Below, piece after piece: positions 26,144 to 34,981 of a stretch of 64,000 nt of DNA (positions are counted from its first letter, which is position 1; each line of letters begins with the position of its first letter). The stretch covers positions 372,001-436,000 of the forward strand of contig NZ_CP128399.1 in NCBI RefSeq assembly GCF_030389965.1, written 5' to 3'. The translations under genes and the position numbers were made by a program. The notes below the pieces were generated by a model, which worked only from the letters and a program-made list of their open reading frames with translations, ran no database searches and was not told the DNA's origin. This stretch comes from Candidatus Chlorohelix allophototropha (GTDB lineage Bacteria > Chloroflexota > Chloroflexia > Chloroheliales > Chloroheliaceae).

Positions 26144-26764
26144 GACCTGAGCAAGCTTGAAAATATTAATCCGGTAGTACAAACAGCACTGGAAAAATAT
26201 GGCAAGATCGATATACTTGTTAACAATGCTGGTATTGTTCGGCGCGCTTCAGTATTGGAATATACTGAGGAAGACTGGGATTCAGTATTAAATACAAATT
26301 TGAAAGTGCCGTTTTTTTTGCTCAGAAAGTAGCTCAGCATATGGTAGAACGGGGACAAGGAGGTAAAATTGTAAATATTTGTTCGCTTTTGAGTTTTCAA
26401 GGCGGAATCCTAGTGCCGGGTTATGCTGCCGCAAAGCATGGGTTGGCGGGTATAACCAAAGCAATGGGTAATGAACTGGCTACGTATGGTATAAACGTTA
26501 ACGGTATTGCGCCCGGATATATTCGCACGAATAATACTGCCCCTTTAATAGCTGATGAAGCACGTTACAACTCGATTCTGGAGCGTATTCCACAAGGGCG
26601 TTGGGGTGAAGGCTCCGATCTGGTAGGTGCGGCGATTTTTCTGGCTAGTTCCGGTTCAGATTGGATGCAAGGTCATCTACTAGTAGTAGATGGTGGTTGG
26701 TTGGGCAGGTAGCGGCAGAAAAATTAAAGTTGCGCCGTTAGCCTAAATCGAATAAATAAAAAAA

Positions 26765-26797
26765 GAAACCCCTTGCCGGAATGGCTACAGGGGTTTC
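26765..26797 (-). terminator. terminator between the SDR pseudogene and the AAA+ gene
   Basis: GAAACCCCT (26765-26773) and AGGGGTTTC (26789-26797) form a 9-bp perfect stem with a 15-nt loop. A-rich DNA on the left supplies the T-run for the minus-strand AAA+ ATPase gene. It may also serve the plus strand. Confidence 0.8.
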
Positions 26798-26822
26798 TTG
26801 CGTTTATTCAAACTGAAGGCTT

Positions 26823-28223
26823 TTAGCGACGGTAACGAAGTTTGCCCTCATTACGATCTTTATTAAGTCTACGGTTCAGGTGCAAGCCCTCAAGTACAAA
26901 CTCAACCGCTGTAGCAACCGTCACCGGGCTACCCTGTGCTTGTAGCTTAGCAACAGCACGTTTTAGTTCGGGGCTTTCGGCAGCCTGATGTACATATTCC
27001 ATAGAGGGCATAAATTCGGAAATCTCCATATTCAAGCCGCTATCGAAGCCGCGAATAATTTGCTCAAAATCAGTGACTCCAAAATTGCGGTTGAAAGTGT
27101 TAAGAACTGCGCCCTGTACCAGCTTTTCAATAACACGCTCTTCTTTGTTATCGCCCATAGTTTCCAATTCCACCTTTCCGGCGGTACTGCTTATCAGGGC
27201 GTGCAAATCACTAATACGCGGTGAGGCTGCTTTTTCCCCTAACACTATTGCGCGTCGTAGCGCGTTGCTTACTAGGTTTTCATAGTTACTTACCGATACG
27301 CGCACGCTTACACCGCTGCGCTGGCTAATATCAGGGCTACGCCGTGCCAGATGCGTTACTTCAGCTACAATTTCCTTCATAAAGCGCGGAACTATCAATT
27401 CAACGTTTTCGGTTTTGAATTTTGTGGCTTCTTGCTCGATGATATTGATTTCATGCTCGATTGTGCGTGGATAATGGGTTCGGATTTCGCTACCAAAGCG
27501 GTCTTTTAGTGGCGTTACAATACGCCCACGATTGGTGTAATCTTCGGGGTTAGCGCTGGCAACTACGAAAAGATCGAGGTCGAGACGGATTTTGTAACCT
27601 CGAATCTGGACATCGCGCTCTTCCATAATATTTAAAAGACCTACCTGAATACGTTCTGCTAGGTCGGGTAGCTCGTTTATTGCAAAGATGCCGCGATTTG
27701 TGCGAGGGATGAGACCATAATGGATGGTCATTTCATCGGAAAGATACCGACCTTCTGCCACCTTGATGGGGTCAACTTCACCGATCAGGTCGGAAATAGT
27801 TATATCCGGGGTAGCAAGCTTTTCGCCATAACGCCGATTACGGGGAATCCACTCGATAGGGGTGCTATCCCCTAGCTCGGCAACTAGGCTTTTACCCACC
27901 GCCGAAATCGGATTAAGCGGGTCATCGTTTAAATCTGCCCCTTTGATAGCAGGCATTTCTTCGTCCAGCAGGTTAATGAGGCTGCGGGCAATACGGGTTT
28001 TGGCTTGCCCACGCTCACCCAGAAAAACAATATCCTGTCCACTTAGGATAGCGTTTTCAATCTGGGGTATAACTGTCTCTTCATAACCGACAATGCCGGG
28101 AAATATATCTTCACCTTTGCGTAATTTATTTATTAGATTCTGGCGCATCTCTTCTTTAACAGACCGGGACTGGTATCCGCTCGCCCGCAATTCACCGAGA
28201 GTATGTGCTTTATTTTGACTCAT
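26823..28223 (-). CDS. MoxR/magnesium-chelatase-type AAA+ ATPase
   Basis: A 466-aa AAA+ ATPase of the ChlI/MoxR clade. Walker A is GERGQAKT (69-76), followed by the clade-specific insertions and a Walker B-like region in GIFAINELPDLAERIQVGLLNIMEE, then SANPEDYTNRGRIVTPLKDRFG as sensor 1. The C-terminal helical part is long. Family members act as unfoldase-like chaperones, normally with a VWA-domain partner that inserts metals or assembles enzymes; no VWA gene is adjacent here. AAGGAG upstream of ATG fixes the start. A role in chlorophyll synthesis is not implied. Confidence 0.85.
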   Translation of the reverse strand: MSQNKAHTLGELRASGYQSRSVKEEMRQNLINKLRKGEDIFPGIVGYEETVIPQIENAILSGQDIVFLGERGQAKTRIARSLINLLDEEMPAIKGADLNDDPLNPISAVGKSLVAELGDSTPIEWIPRNRRYGEKLATPDITISDLIGEVDPIKVAEGRYLSDEMTIHYGLIPRTNRGIFAINELPDLAERIQVGLLNIMEERDVQIRGYKIRLDLDLFVVASANPEDYTNRGRIVTPLKDRFGSEIRTHYPRTIEHEINIIEQEATKFKTENVELIVPRFMKEIVAEVTHLARRSPDISQRSGVSVRVSVSNYENLVSNALRRAIVLGEKAASPRISDLHALISSTAGKVELETMGDNKEERVIEKLVQGAVLNTFNRNFGVTDFEQIIRGFDSGLNMEISEFMPSMEYVHQAAESPELKRAVAKLQAQGSPVTVATAVEFVLEGLHLNRRLNKDRNEGKLRYRR

Positions 28224-28595
28224 TGAAAAAGATCTCCTTTTGATGCCGGTCTGCCGGGTTGAAAGGGAATAGAAGATGGGCAGGCAGGCTTTGCCTTATG
28301 ATTCCAGGTTTTAGGTAGCAGTAATCCTACTCTTTTTTATCTAAAAGTCAATAGAAATCGAACTCTGCTAGGCAGATATAGGCGTTACCGAAGCAGAAAA
28401 GGGCAATCATACTAACTTGCATCAGGTTTATAGCTGATGTGATTTTAGCAAGGCTATTAGGAAATCCTTGATATTGGCTTATCTGCAAAGGCGCGGCGCA
28501 ACTTAAGGTGGTTTATATTGGGACGCAAGAAATAAAGCAGAATCGCTCGGTTTTCATTCCACCACACCAAGGTTGCCTCTACTCTTGCGTTATAA
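28224..28595. other. intergenic region upstream of the AAA+ gene
   Basis: About 370 bp with no gene that I can support. CATCAG and CTGATG around 28420-28440 can form a short hairpin but no T-run or partner gene makes its role clear. It contains the promoter region of the minus-strand AAA+ gene. Confidence 0.4.
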
Positions 28596-28622
28596 GAAAA
28601 AAGGTCAGGTTAATCCTGACCT
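28596..28622 (-). terminator. terminator after the zinc-ribbon gene
   Basis: AGGTCAGG (28602-28609) and CCTGACCT (28615-28622) form a perfect 8-bp stem around TTAAT, with six A on the plus strand giving a T-run for the minus strand. Confidence 0.85.
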
Positions 28623-28648
28623 CTCTGAATTTCAAACTGTCAAAAAGC

Positions 28649-29020
28649 TTAACTTGCTTTTTTGTCTGCCCAAACAGTTTTGGGATTTGGTTGGTTGTTT
28701 CGGGCAAGCGCTGCACAACGCCTTGAGCAGAACTTGTTTCCCTTGACAATTTGGGCGTGGCTTAAAACCTGCCCACATTCGTGTCTTCCGCATGTACCGC
28801 TTTGAGGGGTTGAAATGGGGAGCAATACTTCTTTGCGGGCTGCCAGCAAATTGTAGCGTCCCTCGCGGAGCATGCGCTGCTGACGTTTTTTTATATCGGC
28901 TTCACAGAAGGTGCAGTAACCATAATCGGTAGGTTTTGCCAACCGTTTTGGTCCCATTAGTATATTACAGATAGGGCAAACTAACTCACCCTGTGCCAGT
29001 TTATATGGTGAATGTGACAT
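28649..29020 (-). CDS. small multi-zinc-ribbon protein of unknown function
   Basis: A 123-aa protein with several cysteine pairs typical of zinc ribbons: C-x2-C (CPIC, 15-18), C-x2-C (CTFC, 36-39), a C-x4-C pair (CGRHEC) and C-x3-C (CSRRC). The first two pairs could form one ribbon, and the second two resemble a second treble-clef-like knuckle. A basic helix (KKRQQRMLREGRYNLLAARK) lies between them. I do not recognise the family; nucleic-acid binding is inference. AAGGAG upstream of ATG and its own terminator support the gene. Confidence 0.7.
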   Translation of the reverse strand: MSHSPYKLAQGELVCPICNILMGPKRLAKPTDYGYCTFCEADIKKRQQRMLREGRYNLLAARKEVLLPISTPQSGTCGRHECGQVLSHAQIVKGNKFCSRRCAALARNNQPNPKTVWADKKAS

Positions 29021-29585
29021 ATTACTCCTTTCAAAATGACGCTAATCTGGGTATCAACGGCGATACCGAGTTCGTTGCGCCTCCAAACTCACTAGTCGAA
29101 AGATCCGTAAATTGTTAATCGGCTAATAAGTAATATGACTGAGATAAACCCAGTATTTGTGGAAAGGATAATTCCTTTTCAGGGAAGGACTAACAAAAAT
29201 TGAAATCGAAAAAGATTGTAAGTATGACTAAATCTAGATAACCATGCAGCTAAATTGGCGAGAATTTCTGGGACACTGCATGAAAGGAACTTTAAAGGAA
29301 AAAACTAGAATATGCTGAAATTATTGTTATGCCTAATTATACACTACATCTTGTAAGGCTGGAATACCCTTATATCAAGAATTTTGCCCTCAACCCTTAA
29401 ATTTTGGTAAATTTTTTGTTAATTTCTTTTACCATTCTTTACTTTTCATTCTCAGATTATTATTTGTTCCAAATTCGCTCCAAACGGTTATTGACACAAG
29501 TGCGATTCCGGTATATTCATATAGTTATTACCAATGAAACATTTGTCAAAATCCAATTTTGCCCACTCAAACAGTCTAGATTAGC
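29021..29585. other. intergenic region before the M28 peptidase gene
   Basis: About 565 bp of AT-rich DNA. A frame at 29404-29592 has no ribosome binding site and runs into the next gene, so it is not called. Apart from the candidate promoter at 29491-29519 I see nothing in it. Confidence 0.5.
29491..29519 (+). promoter_or_regulatory. candidate promoter of the M28 peptidase gene
   Basis: A perfect TTGACA at 29491-29496 is followed by TATATT at 29512-29517 (15-bp spacer) or TATTCA at 29514-29519 (17-bp spacer). It lies about 70 bp upstream of the start codon. Confidence 0.4.
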
Positions 29586-31013
29586 ATGCTAAAATTTTAT
29601 AGATTCGGGCGGTTTTGCGCCTTTTTAATATTTATAAATATGTTGTTGTCGGCTTGTGGCGCTGCTACTACTGCCGTATCTTTGCCTGTTACCAAATTGG
29701 TGCATACAGACCAAGTTATAACAACTGCTGCTAATATCTCCGTTTCGACTCAAACCTCATTTACGGCTACATCTGTTCTACAAACCGCTGCTTTACCCAC
29801 TACTCCTTTACTGCCTACCCCTACGCCAATGACAGGTCCTGATAGTTTTTCCGGAACGCTGGCTCTTCAACATGTGAAAAAACTGGCAGAGGATATCGGT
29901 ATCCGATATGTAGGAACTGCCGGGCAGAATCAGAGCGCCGATTATCTGGAAGGTTATTATCGCAGTCTAGATTACAAAGTTGAACGTCCGGTGGCGACTT
30001 ATTTGTCCACAAAGGATAAAGGCTCATATCTACGCTACAACAATGGGGCTGGTAGCCTTGAACTAAAAGGAACTGCGGTCAATTATAGTAGTTCAGGCGT
30101 GCTTGAAGCTCCATTAAGCTATATTGGATATGGGCTTGCTGAGCAAATACCTACCAACAGTTTGAACGGCAAAATAGCTCTTATTATGCGGGGGCAGATT
30201 ACTTTTGAAGAAAAAGTAAGTAATGCGAAGAATGCCGGAGCAAAAGGCGTAGTTATTTTTAATAATATAGCGGGTGAGCTTGAAACTGCTACATTAGCGC
30301 AACAAACTGATCTGCCAGTACTGGGAATAGGTCAGGAAAATGGTCAGAAATTACGAGAGTTATTAGACACAAATTCTAATAATTTGCAGGTTTCGCTGGA
30401 AGTTAATTTGGAGAGTACGCAGGCAAGTTTTAGTAATGTGGTAGCTATTCGTCCTTCGGTTAAAGCCACCGCACCCATAATAATTATCGGTGGGCATTAT
30501 GACAGCGTAGCCGCAGGTCCGGGGGCAAACGATAACGCCAGCGGCACCGCAGTTGTAATGGAACTGGGGCGGGTTTTGGCTTTGCGCTACCCGAAGTATG
30601 AATTCCGCTTTATAGGTTTTGGCGCGGAAGAAGTAGGTTTGGTGGGTAGTACCGCGTATGTGCAAGCTCTTACCCCTGAAGAGCGGCAAAGAGTGGTAGC
30701 CATGATCAACATTGATATGATTTCGGTTGGTGATACCCTATATATTGGCGGATCATCCGGTCTAACCCGTTTAGCATTTAACGCTGCTTCAGAGGTTGGC
30801 GTATCAAATGTAGCCGGTATGCCTGCCGATATAGCGAATGCCAGCGATCATGCTCCTTTTGCGGCGGCGGGGATGCCGGTTCTTTTTCTCAATCGCGAAA
30901 ATGACCCTAATTATCACCGTGCTACCGATACACTTGATAAAGTTCTTCCCAAAAATCTAGAAATGGTTGGTAACATTGTGATTAAAGTCATAGAAAATTT
31001 ATCGGGGAATTGA
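29586..31013 (+). CDS. M28-family metallopeptidase lipoprotein with PA domain
   Basis: A 475-aa surface aminopeptidase-like protein. A lipobox LLSAC puts the acylated cysteine at residue 24. A Thr-rich linker (25-85) is followed by a protease-associated domain inserted at about 160-275, and the di-zinc catalytic domain covers 285-475. Metal and catalytic residues are visible: H304 (GGHYDS), D316 (GANDNASG), E348-E349 (GAEEVG), D377 (NIDM) and H444 (YHRATD). The family removes N-terminal amino acids from peptides. It appears monocistronic. The ATG at 29586 lacks a strong ribosome binding site. Confidence 0.9.
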   Translation: MLKFYRFGRFCAFLIFINMLLSACGAATTAVSLPVTKLVHTDQVITTAANISVSTQTSFTATSVLQTAALPTTPLLPTPTPMTGPDSFSGTLALQHVKKLAEDIGIRYVGTAGQNQSADYLEGYYRSLDYKVERPVATYLSTKDKGSYLRYNNGAGSLELKGTAVNYSSSGVLEAPLSYIGYGLAEQIPTNSLNGKIALIMRGQITFEEKVSNAKNAGAKGVVIFNNIAGELETATLAQQTDLPVLGIGQENGQKLRELLDTNSNNLQVSLEVNLESTQASFSNVVAIRPSVKATAPIIIIGGHYDSVAAGPGANDNASGTAVVMELGRVLALRYPKYEFRFIGFGAEEVGLVGSTAYVQALTPEERQRVVAMINIDMISVGDTLYIGGSSGLTRLAFNAASEVGVSNVAGMPADIANASDHAPFAAAGMPVLFLNRENDPNYHRATDTLDKVLPKNLEMVGNIVIKVIENLSGN

Positions 31014-31168
31014 GATAATACGGGTTATAAACTTGCGCTGAGTTTGACGCTGTTTAACGGCTTTGTTATTATCGCTAACGAGAAAGCTAAAATTTACGAA
31101 AATCTGTTTGCCGTTGCAGGCTCTGAATAAATAAAGAGAGACATCTGCTAGAAAGGCTAGGTTAGGAT

Positions 31169-31960
31169 ATGGGCAGAGTCATTTTTCTAGGTACAGGTTC
31201 TGCGCTCCCCTCTGAAACCCAAGATAACACCTCATTATTAATAGAATCCAATGGCTCTTATCTAATGATTGATTGCAGCGGTACTCCTTATCGTAAGTTG
31301 TTGAAGTTGGGAGTAGAGCGTGACCGCCTTGAGCATATTCTGATTACCCACCACCATATTGACCATATATATGCGCTGCCCTCGTTGGTAGAATGTTTGT
31401 GGGTAGAAGGGCGTGAATTGCCTTTGCACATATATGCGCTGCCCTCGGCAATGAAAGCGGTTGAGACTCTGCTTGACCTTTGGGATTTGCGTTCGCGCCC
31501 GGTTCGGCAATTCCCAATCGAGCTTCATTCTTTGGAAGGTTTCGAAAACGAACTAGTTTTACAAAATATAAATTTTACGATACGCACCTCTCCAATGGTT
31601 CATGCTGTACCAAGCGTGGCTACCAAAATTACCTTTCCAGATGGCAAGATTTTCGTTTACAGCAGCGATACTGCGCCTTGCAAGCAACTGGTCGAGTTTG
31701 CCAGTGGCGCGAACTATTTGTTGATGGAATGTACTTTTTGCAGTGAAGACGATGGTCTTGCTGAAATAACCCTACACCTTAATTCAAACCAATATCGCGA
31801 TTTAGCCCGCTCAATCGACGCTCAAAATACCCTTCTTATACATCACTCCGATGTTACAGCCTGCCCGCATTTCGAAGTATTGCAAGAAATAGGTCCTTTA
31901 GGTAACGGGCATAAGAAACTGGTTTATTTACCACGCGACATGGAGTCTCTAGAACTTTAA
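31169..31960 (+). CDS. MBL-fold metal-dependent hydrolase, RNase Z-like
   Basis: A 263-aa metallo-beta-lactamase-fold protein. The hallmark H-x-H-x-D-H reads HHHIDH (61-66, with H61, H63, D65, H66). FLGTGSALPS at the N-terminus and YSSDTAPC plus LIHHSD further on supply the remaining metal ligands. The GTGSA start and layout match the tRNase Z/ribonuclease Z-like branch, but the long exosite arm of true tRNase Z is not obvious, so tRNA 3' processing is only one possibility. GGTTAGGA lies just upstream of ATG. Confidence 0.8.
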   Translation: MGRVIFLGTGSALPSETQDNTSLLIESNGSYLMIDCSGTPYRKLLKLGVERDRLEHILITHHHIDHIYALPSLVECLWVEGRELPLHIYALPSAMKAVETLLDLWDLRSRPVRQFPIELHSLEGFENELVLQNINFTIRTSPMVHAVPSVATKITFPDGKIFVYSSDTAPCKQLVEFASGANYLLMECTFCSEDDGLAEITLHLNSNQYRDLARSIDAQNTLLIHHSDVTACPHFEVLQEIGPLGNGHKKLVYLPRDMESLEL

Positions 31961-32030
31961 AACCTTATATTTAGGTCAAAAATGAACCTTTAATAATTGT
32001 TTGGATCTATTTATAGGGTAACAATTATTC

Positions 32031-32059
32031 TTTACCCTTTAGTTCATTAGTGCTATAAT
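32031..32059 (+). promoter_or_regulatory. candidate promoter of the DUF4388-dinG operon
   Basis: TTTACC (32031-32036), a 17-bp spacer and a perfect TATAAT (32054-32059), about 84 bp upstream of the DUF4388 gene start. Confidence 0.5.
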
Positions 32060-32142
32060 CTTATTTGGTAATCTACGCTACTTTTGGGTAAAAGCTTTTT
32101 ATCCAAATTTGTCCAATCAGGTATGGGGTAAAGAGGAAGATA

Positions 32143-32844
32143 ATGGCTTCAGGGCGCTCAACAGCTCTATACGGGCAGTTGCAAGTATTCACCCTTAATA
32201 CAATATTATCCGCATTAAACCTGCAAAAAGTTACTGGACATCTAACACTAGCCCAGTATGATCGCTATGCCCAGATTTTGATTAAGGATGGTGAGGTAGT
32301 AGATGCTTGGTCAGAAACCGAGCGGGGCTTAAATGCTTTATTACCACTCTTTGGTTGGGAAGAAGGCTTCTTTTCTTTTGATTTGTTGCCGGTAGAAACC
32401 CGCACGATCAATATTTCACTGCCGGTATTACAGGTGCGTTCTGCGGTTTATATGGAAGAGCAAAAAGCTACAAAACTGGCTCAAGCTACGCCGATTGCGC
32501 CGCAACAACTGCCGCCTCAACCGCAAACCCAGAAGCCCAACCCACAACAAGCCCCACCTGTAATTGCTTCCTTAAAGTCCGAGCCAATAACTTCGCAGCC
32601 TCGAAGCAAATTCACCCGTGAAATTCCCGGTCCCGATTATATTCTAGGGGTGAATCAGGATTCAGATAATGATGTTACCATTCTGCCTCAACACTGGGGG
32701 ATTTTGCGGCATCTCGTTTCAGGTCCGCGCACTGTAGCCGAAATGGCGGAACTAACCGGGATGAACCTTGAAGTTTTCGTGGATACCGCAACCCAATTGG
32801 TGCGCGGCAGAATGTTAAGGGTGTATTCGCCCCAGCAAAGGTAA
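32143..32844 (+). CDS. DUF4388 (PATAN-like) protein
   Basis: A 233-aa cytoplasmic protein. Residues 8-105 match the DUF4388 pattern: LYGQLQVFTLNTILSALNLQKVTGHLTL, then ILIKDGEVVDAW and LFGWEEGFFSFD. A Gln/Pro-rich linker (about 115-160) leads to a C-terminal winged-helix-like region (180-233, WGILRHLVSGPRTVAEMAELTGM). DUF4388 proteins are usually tied to two-component or gliding-type signalling and to small GTPase partners; the partner here is unknown. GAGGA precedes the ATG. The helicase gene starts 7 nt after its stop. Confidence 0.75.
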   Translation: MASGRSTALYGQLQVFTLNTILSALNLQKVTGHLTLAQYDRYAQILIKDGEVVDAWSETERGLNALLPLFGWEEGFFSFDLLPVETRTINISLPVLQVRSAVYMEEQKATKLAQATPIAPQQLPPQPQTQKPNPQQAPPVIASLKSEPITSQPRSKFTREIPGPDYILGVNQDSDNDVTILPQHWGILRHLVSGPRTVAEMAELTGMNLEVFVDTATQLVRGRMLRVYSPQQR

Positions 32845-32851
32845 TTCAGAC

Positions 32852-34852
32852 GTGAATGAAGAGCGCATTATGCGCTTACTCGAAAAATTATCCCGCTACC
32901 TGTCCAATTATCGTCAGCGAACCGGACAACAACAAATGGCTGTTGCAACCGGGGCGGCGATTGAAGCGGGTAAGAGCCTTGTGGTAGAAGGTGGTACCGG
33001 GGTCGGTAAATCTATGGCGTATCTCCTGCCTGCGCTTATGGCGGTATCTGAAAATGGCGCTCGCGCTCTAATTGCCACCAGCCATAAACCTCTGCAAGAT
33101 CAGATTTCCAAAAAAGATGTGCCGGTTGTAGCTCAATTGCTTAAAGAAGAGGGTAAACGTCCGCTCAAGTGGGTCACTCTCAAGGGTTTAAGCAATTATT
33201 TTTGCTGGCATAGCGCCGATGAAGAACAGGGCAAAATCGCGGTTGACCCGGTTGCTGCCAAAGTTATTCGCTACGCCGCTGCCGCCGGGCTTGAGTTTAA
33301 CGGTGATTTTGAAGAACTTCCCTTTGATGTACCACCTGAAACCAAAGCGTTGCTGAGCGCTACCAGCGATGATTGCCTCGGCAAAAAGTGCCCTCAATTC
33401 AGCCGTTGCTACGCTTTCAAAGTACGCGAAGAAGCCGAAGAAGCCGATGTGGTTATAACCAATCATTCTTTGCTTACTCTCGATATTCAGAGCGAGGGCA
33501 TGATTATTCCGGGTCAATATGCTTTCTATGTAATTGACGAAGGTCATAATTTTGAGGACAACGCCACCAAAGCGAATGGCTTAACCGTAACGCTGGGCGC
33601 TTGTCGCCGCTTTCTAAATAGTGATGCGGTAAAAACTGCCACCAAAATAGCCAGCGCCCGCATTGAAACTGCCCGTACTAACTACGACCGTTTGCAGCAG
33701 GCAATTATACAGCTTTGGAATTTACCCGCCGAGCAAACTCGTTTTAAGAGTTCGGGTGGAAATGAAGATGAAAACAAGCGGTTGCTAAAAACCGAAGTTC
33801 CATCCGGGTTAGCCTTAGCAGAGGATATCAAGAGCCTAGCGGCTTTAATCAGAGCCGTACCGCCCAAAACTGATGAGGAAGGGGCGCGTTTGCAGCGTAT
33901 GGCGAAGCAAGGGCTATCACTGGCGGAACGGCTGGAGAAAATCTGCGCTATCGGCGACCCTAACTTGGTGTATTACGCCGAAAGGCTCAGCTATAGTCCG
34001 GTTGAAGCCCGCCGCCGCCCTGATGCCGCTGCCTATGCCATCAATGCCATGCCGATTGATGTAAGTGGCTATCTTGAAAAGTGGTTCGATGAGAATACGG
34101 TTATTGTAACCAGCGCCACGCTTTCAGACGGGCAGAATTTCGATTTTTTCAAGAAGCGGGTAGGAATACGCAATGCCGATACTTTGATTGTACCCAGTCC
34201 TTTTGATTATGCAGGGAGAGTTCGGCTGTTTTTCCCACGCACTGAAAATAATGCTGCAAACGGTGGCAAAACCTATGCCACGCTGACAGAGCAAATAACC
34301 CAACTGATTAACTCCGTTTCAGACGGACGAATACTGGTGTTGTTTACCAGTTATGCCGCTTTGGACTATGTTTGGCGAAGGCTGAATGACCATGAAGAGT
34401 TCCGCTTGAATCCGCAACGCCCCCTTTTCCGACAAGGGGAGTCGCAAATGCAGCGTATAATCTCGAATTTTCAGGATACTCATAATGGGGTTATATTCGG
34501 CACTCGCAGTTGGTGGCAGGGGGTAGATTTACCCGGTATGCGACTTCTGATTATAGATAAATTGCCCTTCCCCCAATTAAATGACCCGATTATCAACGCC
34601 CGTAATCAGGATATTGAAGCACGGGGTGGTAGCAGCTTTAACGAATTTATGTTGCCGATGGCAATTATCACTTTCCGGCAAGGGGCAGGTCGGCTGATGC
34701 GACAGGAAGACGACCGGGGCGTGATAGTAGTCTGTGATGATCGCATTGTGCGACAGCGTTATGGCGCACGCTTTATCAAGAGCCTCCCGGCTAGTATCCC
34801 GGTGTTGGGTTCAATTAAAGACTTGCACCCCTTCCTCGAATCTTTTGATTAA
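32852..34852 (+). CDS. dinG: DinG/XPD-type Fe-S ATP-dependent DNA helicase
   Basis: A 666-aa superfamily 2 helicase. Walker A is GGTGVGKS (47-54) and the Walker B box is DEGH (229-232). Four cysteines, C118, C175, C180 and C186, match the [4Fe-4S] cluster of XPD/DinG helicases that is needed for strand separation. C-terminal motifs include LVLFTSYAAL, RSWWQGVDLPG and QGAGRLMRQEDDRGV. Members unwind DNA 5'-3' and handle R-loops or damage; a role in repair is inferred. The start is GTG. It is cotranscribed with the DUF4388 gene. Confidence 0.88.
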   Translation: MNEERIMRLLEKLSRYLSNYRQRTGQQQMAVATGAAIEAGKSLVVEGGTGVGKSMAYLLPALMAVSENGARALIATSHKPLQDQISKKDVPVVAQLLKEEGKRPLKWVTLKGLSNYFCWHSADEEQGKIAVDPVAAKVIRYAAAAGLEFNGDFEELPFDVPPETKALLSATSDDCLGKKCPQFSRCYAFKVREEAEEADVVITNHSLLTLDIQSEGMIIPGQYAFYVIDEGHNFEDNATKANGLTVTLGACRRFLNSDAVKTATKIASARIETARTNYDRLQQAIIQLWNLPAEQTRFKSSGGNEDENKRLLKTEVPSGLALAEDIKSLAALIRAVPPKTDEEGARLQRMAKQGLSLAERLEKICAIGDPNLVYYAERLSYSPVEARRRPDAAAYAINAMPIDVSGYLEKWFDENTVIVTSATLSDGQNFDFFKKRVGIRNADTLIVPSPFDYAGRVRLFFPRTENNAANGGKTYATLTEQITQLINSVSDGRILVLFTSYAALDYVWRRLNDHEEFRLNPQRPLFRQGESQMQRIISNFQDTHNGVIFGTRSWWQGVDLPGMRLLIIDKLPFPQLNDPIINARNQDIEARGGSSFNEFMLPMAIITFRQGAGRLMRQEDDRGVIVVCDDRIVRQRYGARFIKSLPASIPVLGSIKDLHPFLESFD

Positions 34853-34884
34853 GCACAATTCCATGCTAAAACTAACGCAATCTC

Positions 34885-34915
34885 CCAACCGATTTTAATA
34901 CAGGTTGGCATTTTT
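34885..34915 (+). terminator. terminator after dinG
   Basis: CCAACC (34885-34890) pairs with GGTTGG (34903-34908) around a 12-nt loop, followed by CATTTTT. Confidence 0.6.
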
Positions 34916-34981
34916 GTGACATTACTGTTATTATTTAACCCACTGTTAAACCGAAAGTAAAATGCAACGGAGGAAGGTGTT

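Larger units (their letters stand above)
24453..26712 (+). pseudogene. short-chain dehydrogenase/reductase gene split by an IS element
   Basis: The N-terminal part (24453-24645) encodes the Rossmann start LRLDGKVAIITGSSRGIGAAIA, the C-terminal part (from 26151) encodes NNAG, the active-site YAAAKHG (Y-x3-K) and a normal VVDGGW end. Removing the IS and one copy of GACCTGA restores a continuous frame (SSDLSKLENI). A second lesion, a T8 run at 26312-26319, shifts the frame and reaches a TAG at 26330, after which the correct frame resumes (AQKVAQHMVERG). The intact enzyme would have been an SDR near the gluconate/3-oxoacyl reductase type. It is inactive now on both counts unless the T-run is a sequencing error, in which case only the IS disrupts it. 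Confidence 0.9.

Noticed and set aside
26312-26332. T8 slippery run considered as programmed frameshifting in the SDR gene
   Set aside because: SDR genes do not use frameshifting, no stimulatory structure is evident, and the gene is already broken by an IS.
26823-28223. AAA+ gene considered as a chlorophyll magnesium chelatase subunit, hinting at phototrophy
   Set aside because: The family is spread across non-phototrophs, and no chelatase partners or pigment genes are nearby.
29404-29592. 62-codon frame before the M28 peptidase gene
   Set aside because: It has no ribosome binding site, overlaps the next gene start and covers the likely promoter.
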